Positions 25,179-39,600 of a stretch of 64,000 nt of DNA are shown in pieces. Numbering within the stretch: the first letter of the stretch is position 1; each line of letters starts with the position of its first letter. Source of the stretch: Camarhynchus parvulus (lineage: Eukaryota; Chordata; Aves; Passeriformes; Thraupidae). The notes under the pieces are model-generated. The model was given only the letters and a program-made list of their open reading frames with translations, was not told the DNA's origin and searched no databases. Location of the stretch: positions 30,666,352 to 30,730,351 of the forward strand of contig NC_044601.1 of assembly GCF_901933205.1 (NCBI RefSeq), read 5' to 3'. Made by a program: the position numbers and the translations under genes.

Positions 25179-27852
25179 GGAGGAGTGCAAACCCTTTAGC
25201 CAATGAGACAGAAAGCCACTTGCCACATTTCAGGAGTCAGGGAACTGGATACACCTGGGCATTGGAAAAAAAATCATGAATTCAAACCCAGCTCAGCAAA
25301 AATTTAAACATGGCATTTAACATTATGGACTTGCGCAGTAGGCAGAGAGATTTCATCATGTACCCCTCAATATAATTTATTTCCAACATACTTGAACTCC
25401 AATTTATAGTCTGCAGCTATGGCAAATCAGAAATGGAAACTGCAGTGAAAAGGAAGCATTTATGCCACAACTGTTTGAAAATGTACATGCTATCTTCAGA
25501 CAAATGAGAACTTGAACAGAATTCTTACAAATGCTGCTAAAATACTTGCAATTGGGAACAGCTTGCAAAAATACATAATTGGAAATCTCCCCATTGGCTA
25601 AATTATTATACATGATTAGATATCCTTTTAAAGGCCAGCCTCCAAAAAATCCATAACCACATGATAAGTAAAGCGCGCAGATACATGCCATGGTGCAGCA
25701 ATCACTGGAGGAGGGACAAGACAAATTATGCACTCTGAAATGGTTTTGGACTCTAGGTAAAAGTTAAAAAATTATATTGGGAAAATTATATGGCTTTTTA
25801 AAGTATATTCCAGCACCAGTAGGTGCTGGAATTGCATACTGAAAAATGTGCGTGAATGGTAGGAAGTGATCCAAACAGGAGTGGAACCTTCACACAAATA
25901 CAGAAAAACTGTGACGCAGATCTCCAGGCCATCAAGTCCAGCCTGGGGCTTCTGGTCCACAACAGCGTAGCCCAGGCTGCCAGTTCAGCCTTTCCTCAAG
26001 ATCTCTCAACGGCCTCAAAATCAACGAGTACTTGAAAAAGACTAAAACATGCATCAAACACAGTTGGTAATTATGTAACACTCTGTTACACGACTCTGCC
26101 CTGCGCGGGTGGCCACCAGCAGCTACTGTCAAGGAGGAATTACAGCTTTTATTGTAGAACAATGACATTCCTTATGTAGAAGCCACTGGTGAACCTTGTG
26201 GACCAGCTCAAATATATGAAGGACAGTAAGCAATTTGTATCATTTGCCAAGCCTATTCCCCAATCTAGAGTCTCCATCAGCAGAACAGCATTTATATGGT
26301 AAATTTTAGCTAAAAAGGAGTTGGAGAATGAATTCCACATAAATTCTGAACAGCCTGCTAGCAAAAAGAATAAAGACATGGTAAATCAAGTAAAACTCCC
26401 TTCTCCCACTACTTTTTTAAAACTTACTAGTGGTTTCTGCGTGTTACCGTTTTGGATAAAATCACACCCAGAAAATTGATTATATCAATTTTCCGGTATC
26501 CAGGGCTTTACTTACTATATGATAAGAACTGAAGGCCAAGCACAGAACTAAGGTAAAATTCAGGGCCTGTGAATATAAAATGCTTTGTCATTGATTCGTT
26601 ACAGCTAGACTTTTCACTCCACAAGATGGAGGAATGTGCTACAGTTTCACTGAAGGAAAATATAGAGCCCTTATCTATACCCACATTTGCAGGGATCTAA
26701 TTAAAACATTAATCAATTATATTTAGACCAATGCAAAGTCTCACTGTGAACACATTTAAACCGATTTAAAGCTGATCTATGATTAAACTCACATTAAAAT
26801 CAATTCCTTAATAAATTAAGTTGAATCAATAAGCTTCTGGATTAAATTAGTCCTAACAGGTCTTTCTAGAGGCAATGCTCTCTCTGCCTCAATAGCATTA
26901 AGAAATCTAACTTTAATGATAATGACTTTTGTGTGCCAACACTCTTGCATGCATTCAACCTCCAGGGTAGAAAGACATCAATGTGATCATAAACTTCTGC
27001 ACAAAAGGACTAATCAGAGCAATGTCCCAAACCTTTCTTAGCTTCCATTTTATTTCATTCTCAGGGAAAATAGCCTTGGGTACAATTCAATCATTTTTAT
27101 ACTACTGAGCTGGAGATTTTTGTATATCATCTTCTGTGGTTTATCTGTTCCGTATAATATCTACTAGAAGTTTCAGTTTGTTGTAATTTGTGCAACAGGA
27201 AACTTTTCCTTTGCTTTTACTTCCTATCCAAGGCACCAACTTCAATCATAGATCATGTGGACTGCATACACAAAGCATGCAGCATAAAATGTGCTTTTTT
27301 TTACTGCTGAGGAATTACTGAAGAGCACTAACAGAACCACTGCAAACCAATCAGCAGCAAAGCTGCTTTCACAGACTCACGCCAGGCCTCAAGCCAGCTC
27401 TGTACAGGTTTGGACAGGTGAGCTCCAAGGAAGGCAGCCATCTACATAATCCTTACTATATTAACAGAATAGAAAATCTCACACAAGAGTACCCTGAGAC
27501 AACTGCTCAGGAAAAAGTCCAAGTTAGGAAAAGCAAGATAGTTCTCACCCTGTGGTGTTGGTGTCATGCTGCAGCAGCCTGGCAGATTGCTTATATCTTT
27601 CTTAGAGAACCAGAAATAAAATAAATTCTCCAGCCTCATCACATGTGGCCCCCGTGCCTCTCTGAAGCTATCTGAAGCAAATAACTTCAAAATCTGTTAA
27701 GAGGAGGGTATGCTCCTTATCAGACACAGGAAAGATGATTCTCTAAGCCAGATGAGATCAAGAATGAAAACAGGTTCAAATCTCTCTTAGGGACTATCTG
27801 CATAGTATTCAAACCAATTCTAACACAATGCCAGTCTTTTCTTTCTTTAACT

Positions 27853-28024
27853 TAAAAAAAGCCAAAAGAAAAAAAACAGAAAAAAAAAAGGAAAAAGAGA
27901 AAAAGGAAAAATGAAAAATGAAAAAGATAAAAAGGAAAAAGAAAAATATAAAGAGAAAAAGGAAAAAGGACAGGAAAAAGAGAAAAGAGAAAAAAGAGAA
28001 AAGAGGAAAAAAAAGGCAGAAAAA
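27853..28024. repeat. A-rich polypurine tract (GAAAAA-type)
   Basis: About 170 bases that are almost entirely purine on the plus strand, built from GAAAAA, GGAAAAA and AGAGAAAA units with few interruptions. On the gene's sense strand it is polypyrimidine. All overlapping reading frames (Lys/Glu-rich on plus, Phe/Ser/Leu-rich on minus) are artefacts of composition and should not be annotated as proteins. The tract is followed at 28,062-28,077 by a CAACAAAA-like run. Confidence 0.92.
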
Positions 28025-28556
28025 TGCAACTCCCCAAGCAATGAACCAACAAACCCACAACAACAAAACAAAAAATCCCCCACAGACCAGTCTTTCATAA
28101 ACCAAACAAAACCACATTATCCTAAAAAGATGGTATCATGTCAAATTACAATCTAGATTTTCACTGGAAATAGCACACAACAGTTAGAATGCATAACTTT
28201 CTCCCCAACTGTGCTGAACTCTAGGGGGTTGTCAGTCATCTCTTTTGTCCACATTTTCTAGAAGACATGAGAATGAAATTAATATTACACAAAAAAATTA
28301 GAGATAAAACCTTGATCCTACAAGGGTTTCAAAACACAGGGGTTTATGAGGGAAACTTATGCAATCCCAGCAGGAGAACTACCAGGTGTATTAAGTTTCC
28401 TGTAAGATCCAGTCCTGCAAGGTGACATGATAACAGATAACAGGGGTGTCTCACAAGAAACCCGGTGGCAGATAGGATTCACTCCTTGCTATTGTGCAAA
28501 AACTCAGTCTGCTGTTTACCTAAAATAATGTATGAACACACTTTGTCTTTTCTACA

Positions 28557-28619
28557 GGTTGTTTTGTTGTTGTTGTTATTTTTGGTTGGCTTTTTGGTTT
28601 GTTTAGTAATTTTTTTTAA
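28557..28619. repeat. TTG/TTTTG low-complexity tract
   Basis: A T/G-only stretch containing (TTG)n and GGTTTG units. It is similar in composition to the longer tract at about 55.0 kb. Confidence 0.8.
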
Positions 28620-31600
28620 ACTTCTGGCTATTCTCTCACAGCTTGTTCCACTGCACACGAAGCAACATGCACATCTCTGTTTAAAGATGCTCATTTATTC
28701 TCTTTCGTCATGAGCTAGACGATGGTCTGAAATCCATAGAGCAGACCAGGACTCTCTCCTGGGTCCCACACACTCTTATGCTTGGATATCACAACAGCCA
28801 ATAAAATACCCTTATTAATTACAGTCCAGGATCCTACTGGCACACTCGAGGGAAGATATACCCGTGGGAAAATGCAGCAACACATGGGCTGGAAGCTCCT
28901 GTGATAAACAGACAAAGAGGTGATACACCAAATTGCTTCCTGATGGACTGGAACCTGATTCCAAACATGTCCAAATGTCCATTTCAGTATTTCCTTCTCC
29001 AAAATTTGTCCCACACTGGTAAGTACATAATAATGAAAGCTATGACAATGACAGCCATAAAAGATTGATGGAAGAAGCCAAGGAAGAATCAGAACAATAT
29101 CAGAAAACAATGTTCAGAAAAAAAGAACATAAAGGACAAGTTCACTGCATCTGCTGAAATTTAATATCCTGAGTCCCCCTTCTGGCTGCAAAGGGAATTC
29201 TGTGTAGGAAGTAACCAAGCCAGACACCATTACTGTTAGGGGAAATGGAAACAATTAATAGAGCAAAATACTTTGTAGATGATAAGCATTCTGTTTTCAG
29301 AGTATTAACTGATTCCTAATCTGTATCTGGCTACTGAAAGATGTCATAAAACCCAGTGGCTGAAAAACCTGATTAAAAACCCCAACAGTATAATTACACT
29401 GAAAGTCTACCATATTTTTCCATTTTAATCACTGTTTCTGGAAGGAACTTAAGGCACGCTTTGGACTTTGCAAGACATTATTCCCAGGTCTGATATTTTT
29501 ACATACTGCTTATTCCACGAGCTTCATGAATTTCCAGTAGTAAGCTAACAGATCAAGGATTGAGGAAAAGCAGCATCAAATTAGTGTTTTCCTGAAGCCT
29601 ATAGAACAATCAAGCTATTTGCAATGGAGGAAGTGAGCGCACGCTGTGTGTTCAGGGATTCTCAGCAACAACCCTGACACGAGTTGAGAGAGAATAGAAG
29701 AGGATCCAAATCTAGCAAATCACCAACAAAGTGATTGTCTCATCTGGCAGTGCAAGGCACCTCCATCTGTAGCCTCTGCAGACCCATCCAGGGTTGACTG
29801 AACATGCACCAAACACAGAATACAGTCATGGAAGCCAAGGTTTCCATACTGAGAAAGGCAAATAGCTCCAGGGCCAGGTACCCTCTTTCTCACAATATTT
29901 TCATGCAAGTCTTTCCCAGTAGATTAAAAAAAAAAAACTTTTAAACTGAATTCCTTAATATTATCAGTGCTCAGGAGATGGCATTGGTTTTGACAGTACT
30001 GAGATGTCTGACAGCTGTTTATCCTCATGGCTTGTTTCCCCAATCAAAACACTCTTTAAGTAATCAGAGGAAGCACTGAATTTAAACAACAGGTTTTAAC
30101 CATCTTTTTCTTTTCTTATACATCATTCTTTCTCCAGAAATAAGGAAAAAAAAAAGGAGAAAAATTGTCACTGGCTTCTAACTCTTATGACACCCTTATT
30201 CGTAATTAAGCACAGCCCTTTATTTCAATTTGATAACTCAGTTTTCCAAGTTCTGAGGACATTCTATGTCTACAAGAACAATATAAATGGTTACATTTTT
30301 GATTTTAGGCTAGAAAATAATATGTTATCTTATGTGTTAGTTATCTTACTGATTATTCTGCAGAGTGATAGATAAAGATCAAAATACAGAAAAAGACAAG
30401 GATTTGGCATTAGGGGAATCTACCAGACCCCTGAGAGAGAAGAAAAGCAGAAATTTTATTTAAAAACGTTTTGAATTCAGACTCAACAGGATCACTGAAC
30501 AAGTAAGGAGTGACTTTATGAGTTACATTTGAGTAAATGGTCATCACATCCCAAAAAAAGTCACCTCAGTTTTAGGCATAGATTGAGAAAAATACTTTTT
30601 TTCTTCCTCTTTTAACTCTTGTTCAGCAATTTCACTGTGACTTGGTCATCACATTGAATTACATGAAAAGCACTGAAAAAACTTTTCTGCTATCACCAAA
30701 AGAGATAAGCCTAACAATCAAAGAAGATCTCAGGCAAATAACATTTCTACACATTTGACTTTCCATGTGAGGAAGCTAGTAGGAAGTTAGTAGGATGGGA
30801 TGCGAATTCACAGAACTCTGGCATTTTACACTCAGCCACCTCAGGCACTGAATTCATATTGACTAACGTGGCTTTACTGCCTTTTAAACTGTAGTATCAT
30901 GTTAGAAACCACTTCACCCACAATACTGAGTCCAAGTGAATCAGAGAAAGGTACAGAGAATCCTTCACATCATCATGCAGGCACTCTGCCTAGCAGAATG
31001 CTTCTACTGCACCCCTTCTTATGAGGTGTGATGTGAAATACTGTAAAACTGGATGTCTAGGCAGGGAGTTATCCATCAGGGCTAACATTCAAGAAAATCA
31101 CTCTAAGGCAGGCATGTGGGATGTGGGAGGACAATAAAGCTCAGGAAGAAAAGGCATTGCCCTTAATAGAAGTCACAGTAGATTTTTGATGAAATAGTTG
31201 CACGAGGACTGTTTGGAGTAGAAACAGAAAATTGTCACCCTGTTTTTTTAAGATTTTCTAGGCCTTCTGATATTAACATTCTTGTAGTGAACTTTCTCAG
31301 ACACTTTCTGTAAATAACTAATTGTTTTGTCTTCTTTTATAGAAGAGAAAGTTGATAAACTGTTAGTTTGACCAGTGTCATTGGAGAAGTGTCACTATCA
31401 CCCTCCAATCCGCTGTCACTTTTAGAAAACTATAAATGTTAAAGTCAAGAAAATAAATTCTCTCTTTCTTCCTTCACCTTGAGAAAGTAGTGTGCTTGTG
31501 TTCTCTCGTGTCATATAGTAACAGAAAATAAGGGAGAAAAATGCAACAAAACTTCAAAATCAGCATTGTTTTCTCCCCAAACCCCAAGATTAATTTCTAT

Positions 31601-33603
31601 GAAGACCCAAACCCCATATCCAGACATGACAGATGCTGTGTAATGTGACCATTCCTCTCTCCCACATATCCCAGGTATCCTGGGCAAAACAGCACAACAC
31701 TGGCGCATCTGGGTGAGGACTCAATTTCTGGCCATTTTCCTTGCAAACTGTCACCTGATCTTCAGCAGTGTTCTTGCACAACCTATCTTATAGTGCTTCT
31801 TTTCCATTGGTCTCAGTACACCCTGTGGTGAGGGGTCCAAACAAGTCCTTTTGTATCCCAAGTGCCTGCAAGATGCATGAATGTGGCCGGCGCAGACTGG
31901 TGGATATAGAAGCAAGGGCAGGCAGGGGACATGTGTGAGGAACTACTAAGGATTTACTGAAGGTGTGCATTTTTCTTGGATTAGTTAAATCCAATAAAAC
32001 ATTGAAGCAAAAATGGCTCTTCCAAATTTGTATGGCTTTGGTATAATTCACTCAGAAGGATTCATCTCTAAAACGGAGCCTCCACTCCTGGCCTTCCCAC
32101 AGTTAAACTCATTCACTTCAAATGTTAATATTTTGAGTGCCTTGTGTGGACCATCTGTAGGACCGATCACCTGGAGGGTCTGTGCAAAGCAGCCATTTGG
32201 CCACAAACAAACAGTTTAGCTGACTAATTTACTCTTATAGACAAGCAATTGTTTTGGCATAAAAGCCTGATCAGCTAAATCCTATCCCTCTCTTAAATGC
32301 TTATTCAAAGTTCTGCTCTGGCCCATGACATAAGGGTTCTGGCTCCCAGCTCTAAAATAATTAGTCTGGGGAAATTAAACAGTGCTCTCTGCACACCTGT
32401 GGCTGGCTGGGCTCCCCTGCCTGACAGCGGTGCCTCTCCCACACCAACGCAGGCCGGCTGAGAGCGCGGCTCCCAGGGCTGCCGTGCCCAGCATGCAGCC
32501 CCCATCACAGGAACCCGTCAGGGAGAGCCGTGCTGCTCCTCATGACACCGAATGGAACCACTGGTTTGGCAAAGAAGCTGCTCACGAGGGTCTCTGCTTA
32601 GAAGATTTATATTTTAAACAGGCAACAGCTAATATCAAGGGGGAACAGATACATTACCAACAAGTCATTTCCAAGCAGCTAATAACTGTTTCCCTACCCA
32701 CCAGATCCTAAGATGCATTTTCAGGTTAAACATAACATATACATTGTAAATAGCGGAAACATCTGGGGTTTATTATAACACCACTTTGCTAGCCTTGGGC
32801 ATTGTACAACTCCCACAGGCCACGGTTCACCCTTGACCTGCCAAAGACGATTACTGTACTCAGGCAACTTCCCCTGCTCCACAGCTGCTTGCCTGTCCCT
32901 CCCCTCTGTCAATACTCACCACCACTATCATTACAGCTACCATCCTAGGACAGCCAGTCAGAAACTTCGGTTGCTATGGTCACTGCATGGCAACAGCGTG
33001 GCTAAGCAGACGAGGAAAAGATGATGAGGTGGTCAGTGAAGCCACTTTGCTGGCTAACCCCAGGGGAAGTAGGGCTGCCCAACACCATCTGTATCGACAG
33101 CCTTTTTTCCTCCCCCCGCAAGGCCACCTTCCTTCTCTGTTCCACTCAATCCACCCCTGTTGTGGGTCAGTCACATCTTAGTTTCCCCCCTTTCCCAACT
33201 TCCAGTCTCCTGCTGAGCCAAAAATGACCATGGGCTTCTCCCCTGCTCTTCCTCCAGCTTTATCTCCCAGGCACATCGTGCTCCCCAAGTTCTCTGCTCT
33301 CAGTCTCCTCCCTCCTTTTTTAGGTCTCCACTGAGGACCTCTCTATTCACTCATTTCCCCACTGCTCCATGTCCAGCCCCACAAATCCCAGTCCTGTCCC
33401 TGCTTTTCCAACAATTTACCTGTCCCTTTGAACATGGTCCCAACCTGACCTCTCCCTGGGTAACATCCCATGTGTGATACCACAGCAACACTGCAGACTG
33501 GGTATCTGGTTTCCCCTGGCTAGGGCTAGAAACTTTTCCTGGGCTCATCAGCAAGGGGAAGGCATTTTAGGGCTGTTGGTGGAAGGACAGACTGCAAAAC
33601 TTT

Positions 33604-33651
33604 TGCAAAGAGTGAATCTAAAGAGAACTAATGCAAAGAGTGAATCTAAAG
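33604..33651. repeat. Direct repeat of 20 bp, period 28
   Basis: The 20-mer TGCAAAGAGTGAATCTAAAG occurs at 33,604-33,623 and again at 33,632-33,651 without a mismatch, separated by 8 bases. It looks like a recent local tandem duplication in the first intron. No coding context. Confidence 0.9.
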
Positions 33652-36600
33652 TACTTCCATTTCACTTAGGCGAGGACACACCTTCAGAAAAATGTAATCT
33701 TAATTCTCTCTGGTTTATAGCTAAAAATAATAAAAAAACACAAGTGATGATCCAATATGACTTAATGTATGCACTTTAAAGCTCATTTGGATGAGCTTTC
33801 CAGGTGTCCCTGTATAAGCAGACCACTGACCACAGACTCTTGCCTTCTAAGCCATTTTTGCCTGCATTTGATTCTCTCTGATGAATGCCTGAACAAGTGG
33901 GTAGAGGGGCAGCACTCAGTGGCTCTGTTCAGAAACACAGCAGCAATAAAATACAACCTCAGTTCCAGAAGTGCTCTCTACTGCAGAGCAAACTCAGCAG
34001 CTTCCCAGCCAGCTGACCAGTTGCATCCCTGTTTACAGCTCACAGGACAGTAATGCCCTTTCATAGGAACCTTCTGTTACAAGAAGCCTCCCTGAGAAGT
34101 AACAACCATTTCAGCAATAGTACATACATTTGCAGAGTGGTATAAAGGTTCTCTGCCACTCCATCTTGAGTAAAGCCTACTGACTGATGCTATACCATCC
34201 TGAACTCCTGAGAGTTCACATGCTGGTTACTGGAGCATTTCCTCTCCCCATTCTCTGCAACACAGAGGTAAATTTATGAAAATAAGCATCAGAAATGTAT
34301 TGCCTTTTTAAGGTTTTATTACTCAGTAGTCTGGTAAAATCCTATTTCTTAGGAAAAAATTATATGTAGCATTGTCTTATTATTTTTTTATTTCTTAATT
34401 TGTTAAGTTCAATCTACTGATCAATTTAAACATCATCTTAAAATTATGCTATAGTAAAACAAATGCACATTTAGAGAATAAATGGAATTTATTATCTTCT
34501 GGAATAAAAGGCCTTACTAAATGACGTATTTAAATATAACTCCTCAATCCCTTGCTGAAGAAGCACCTGGTAATTCACTTTTTGGATCAAATTGCAACTC
34601 CACAAAAACTTTATGACCTCATGTGGTCTTTCCACCCCCACATTCCTACCTAGAAACATTATATACAGTATGTTCCAGGCAAGAACTGAGTTAGAAATGT
34701 GGATGGTGGTTCTGGGGAAAGAGATATAGCAGACACAGGGCAGAAGCACAGTACTGAGAACATGATAAACAGAAAACTGCTTAGGGAAGGTGCCCTGTAG
34801 AGTCATTCCTGGTCAAGTCTATGTCCTCCCCTCTTGTTTGAAAAACCCTCCACACCCAATAATTTCCCTTGTCAAGCAGGCCCACATCACTTCATCCTCA
34901 AGCATATTTTGTCATATATAAAAATGACCATTCTGATCAGACAAAAAGCTAAACGAGCCAAGTACCCCACCTTCAGCTACAGCTGATTATGGGCGACAGG
35001 GGAAAAAAAAACCACCAGCAATCATTGGCTGTGATGCTCTTGGACATAGTAAAGCCCTACAGGTCAGCAAGCTGCAGTGGAAGCAGGTGAGATGCTTGGG
35101 AACCTTTTTGGTGTGATGCAGACTCAAAAGCTGCCTCTTGTTCCTCTGGTGTTCCTCTTGGAGGTGGACAGAAACCTTAACAGGCTCCTAGGCAGGACAT
35201 GGATCCGGTGTTGTGGGGCTTTCCACTGTCATCCATGATGACAACCCTTCAGCAGAGTGGACAGACATGCGCCCTGTTGATGCTCAGGAGGAGATGTGCA
35301 AACACTGTGAGGGTAATCCTGTCTTGTGCTTTTTATCTTATCTACTCCCTGGTGTAGAGCCAGCAGTCACCATGGTTTTCTGAATGGAAATAGCCTCACA
35401 AACTAATTTCAGTTCTAAATACCTCAAGTTGTTCCTTATCCATCAACTCCAAAGTGATTTATAGCTCTTATTTGCGCCTGGAGTCTTTGGCATTGATATG
35501 AAATGAACTAAGCTTTGCCATGAAACTGATACGAGAAACATCATGAAATGTGCCATGAAACAAAGCAATTCTGAGACTGCTTGGTATTTCTTTAATCTGT
35601 TAAGGAAGTTGTTTACTAACTGCAGCTTACAAAAAATCAAAGTGAACTCACTACTTTGGACATTTCTACACTTCCCTCATGACCCATAGTGAGATTTTCT
35701 GCTTTTCCATGAAAAGTTGTTTCCCTGTATTATCAAAAGAAGATGCATTTTTTGCTCTCTATCACATTAATACAGAATTAAAAGGGTTATTTACTGCCTT
35801 CTCACAGAGGCTTTCAGTTCTATTCTTTAAGGGCAGCAGTGTTTTCCAAATTTGTGCCATCTGGCTGTCAGCATATTTCACAGGACCGCTCCCCAAGGAG
35901 GTCTTTCCAGGAGCTCCATAATTTTTATGGAACCATGAGTTAAAAATGTCTTAGAAAATAAGTCTTTTCTTGACACTTCCCCAGTGGATAAATTCTGTGT
36001 TGCAATATAGCTCTAGGAGCTCCTCTCTTGCTGCATTTGTGATGGACTGGAGTGCATGTGCATGCACAAGTCCATATATATGTTTACAGTAATATAGCTC
36101 TAACACGACTCTGGGGAAAAAAAATAGAGTTGGCCTTCTCTTTATGCTAAATAGTTTAGAATAGAATGAGTAAAAGCTATCACCTTGCTGTTATAAAGAG
36201 GGTAAGATGAAAAAGATGCCAAAACAATCCCAAATGTACAGGTACCTGATTTCACACATCACATGAGTTAACAGCAAACATTAGACGTAACAGCAAACCT
36301 CAACAGCAAACATTCGATGCTCAATTTAATCATCTTTCTCTGCCTGTTACCTCTTGGCCAGCAGACATGATACAGTGCATTATATAAATTTCTTCCATAA
36401 ATGGTTCTTGTGAGTCTTGTGAGTCCTTTCATTATTCTCAGTTTAAATAATTTGCACTGTGACCACAGAACACCTAGGATGGCCTGCTTAGAGTTTAAGA
36501 TATATGGTTACCTGCGTAGGGCAAGAGAAGGGAAAACCCAGACCTAGGCACACAGCCCCAGCTGGTTTCATTTACCTTAGGAAAGTGCTTAAGCTTTAGT

Positions 36601-39600
36601 GTGCAAATACTTCCAGTGATGTTCAAGGAGTTTCAATGCATTCCTTAAAGGTCAAATTGTGTTTGTAAGTAAGCTGGAAGATCATTTTCCTTTAGGGCTT
36701 AGGTATGGACACAACAGAAGGATACATAGACATGGTGCCCTCAAAACTGCCTGTAATGGGTAAGAGGGTTTGGATAAAACTTGCTCCTGGTGATTTTGAT
36801 CCAAATGTCCACAAGAAGAAAACCTTTCATCACAGACTTAAGGGGTAAAAAAGCCGTGAGCAAATCAATGACAGGATACCATCTGTAGCAAAATCACCTT
36901 TGCAGTTGAGAGGGAACATCAGGCAGAGCAGTGGATACCATCTCTCCTACCCATTATATGTCTTCCTGCCATTTCATCTCATTTTCATGCTGATTCCCTC
37001 TGGTCAGTGCCATAGAGGTACCTTCAGGCAAGCTCACTGTGGCAGCAATCGCTCATCACAACTTGCCACTGGAACAAGTCTGACCTTGACATCAAAAGGG
37101 AAACAGACACGAATAACTCAAACTAAAGATCTGTATAGCTCTTTTATACAGAAAAACAGCTATATAGACCTAGCAGCTTACCTCAGCAGCTACCAAAGCA
37201 GCTACTTTAATGGCATTTGCATACAAAGTAAACCTGAGGAAAAATTATGGGAGCCTAGAGTGAGCCATGAGAAGCGTTTAAAAATCCAACTTGGGGCTAA
37301 GCAATCCTCAGCCACCTTCGGTGTCCTGGGATTCTGTCTTCACACCTCCCCTCAAGAGGAAGCAATGTCACTGACAGCAGCTGTGCAATTAATTCCATAC
37401 CTTCAAAACAAAATGCCTAGATGAAGTTACTTCTCCCTCAACATCTCTTAGAAGTTATATCCCCTCCCTTGGTCTTTTCTTGTGGACTGAAGTGACAAAC
37501 TCTCAACAGCAAGCTCTGCCTTCATTCTGCTGTACAGGATGAAGGTACAACTCTTACTGCAGCCAAAGAATTGGTTCCCCCCATGCAATCTGCCTAGAAA
37601 CTGGATTGTTCCATGCCTGAAACTGGCTGGATCACTGCTATCAACTTATAAGAATCAGGTGTGAGCTGGAGAAGGGATAAGAGAAGATGGCAAATTTGAG
37701 GATGGAAGCAAGAACACTGGCTGCTGAGACCAGTGGGTTCTGTCATTTATGGAACTGACGAGCCTCAAGAGAGACCTTGCAACTATAATGAGGGATGATG
37801 GTAGGATGGTCCCTACAAAGAGGCTCCTCCCCCAGGTGAGGTGGTCTTCACTCTAAGTGTGAAGACAGAGTGGAATGAGAAACATCTTCACACACAAATG
37901 GGAAAAAAACCCAAGGCATATCAATGCCAAACAACCTAGGAGTAGAGCTGAGTTAACAGGACAGTTATTTATTTTAAATCCCTCTCTCTGACCTTGTTTC
38001 AAAAACCTTCCTGCTCTTGCATCAGTTTGTTGCTAATGCTCTGAAATAGTTTTCCAATTTCTGACCTTGCTGGCACTTCATAACACCAGGAAAACCTGTG
38101 CTTAACATCAGTTTCAGTCTGGTTGATAAAAAATTTCTTTTTTTCCACAGTTCATTTTATCATCCAGCATTTACACTTAGCCTTTTGTACACTTGCTGTA
38201 CCTTCTCATGTGCCATGAGCAACATGCTTAAGTAAGACTTGCATTTAAATCAAAATGTACCAAGATAAAAAAGACTGGGTTAGGACTGCTGGAACCTACA
38301 ACACTAAGTCTGGCTCAGAATGTCTGCCAGACTAGAAGCTTGTAACAGAAAAAAAATCTCACACAGTAATTTCTGCACTCATCCCATACCTTTTGGTTGA
38401 ACATAGCCCATCTTTCAAAAATTATGCCAATCTTCATCTCAGATGCTGTGAGGGACAGAAATCCCTCCACATGCCCAGGCAAGCTCTTTCACCACACAAC
38501 TGCCTTGACTTTAAAAAGCACTGCTTTTTAACTAACCCCACAGGTGCACTAGCAGCTGCATTAGTCCTCCAGAGCTTGACAGAGAACACACTCTTTATGG
38601 TGCAGTTTCTACCTCTGCATTTCCAGTCCACTCTTTCCAAGAACAGGGTCAACTAGCAGCTACTAAGTGTTCAGGTTTATTTTTCAAAGGCTTAGCTAAC
38701 TTGTCCTAATGTAACTTCTCTTGAGATGATCAGGACACTGCCCTAAAGCTGGCACGGATCGTTGCAGAATGGGCAGAAACAAGAAGGAGGCACTGGTTGC
38801 CTGGAACACCAGTTTTTACAGGTCAGATTGTTCCCACTGGAATGGAGAAGCTCTGCATGGGAGGTTTCTCTTTCATTCTTGCAAAGGTACATACTGTCCT
38901 TGGAAGCAGCTTGCTGGAAAACTTTACTAATAAAACCTTTTCTCTGAGGGTTTCTCAGGGAGAGTCCTGCCAATGACTCTCCCTGAACCTGCAGGTCTGG
39001 CACAATGGCACAGCTGACATCCTCTCTGATGCCCTTCATCCCCATATTCACTCTGTAGAAACAGCTCCTGCCATAGGGCTGCACAGCTGCACTGGGACAG
39101 CAATGTGCCTGCTACCTAAAAAGACCCCTCCTCTTCCCATGTCTCCTGCAGTAGACACCTCAACTATGCACAGCGTCCTCCAGAAAACTTATTTTCACGA
39201 AGAGAAAGGAACCTTTTTGACAATTAAAAAAAAAGGCAGGAGGCAGGTTTGTGATATGTATATGTTATGGCCATGTGTTAGAAACCACAGTGGCTAGAAG
39301 GGGGAGGTTAGACTGAGAGCCAGGAGACTCTGGTTTCTGTGATCAGACTGATCTGTTGTGATCTTGGACATGCAAAGACTGTATGATCCCAGGCAATGGG
39401 AGCTCCTTCCACACAGGGTGGTTTGAGGACAGAGATTCCAGCTAGACCTCAATGACTGTGATGACACAAACATTACCAGTTTATTTGGTGCAATTCAAGA
39501 GGACATGCAAAAATATATTCACAGAATAATAGGGCCACCCATTCCAAATATAGTACAATAACTTGGAGCAGTTTTCAGTGCTGTTTTGTATACAGGCGCA

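Noticed and set aside
25915..26120. Sequence with 'ctccaggccatcaagtccag' that resembles part of an antisense CR1
   Set aside because: The similarity is confined to one short block and no neighbouring CR1 blocks follow in order.
27809..28156. Phe/Ser-rich and Lys/Glu-rich 'proteins' that look like membrane or charged coiled-coil proteins
   Set aside because: They are translations of the polypurine/polypyrimidine tract.
34871..34886. A possible minus-strand ATG TGG GCC start for the alternative ARIA first exon
   Set aside because: The following codons do not match the N-terminus I remember (MWATSEGP), and the similarity ends after three residues.
36900..37424. A 174-codon plus-strand frame in intron 1
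   Set aside because: No recognisable domain, antisense to NRG1, and no visible splice or promoter context; kept only as a mention in the intron entry.
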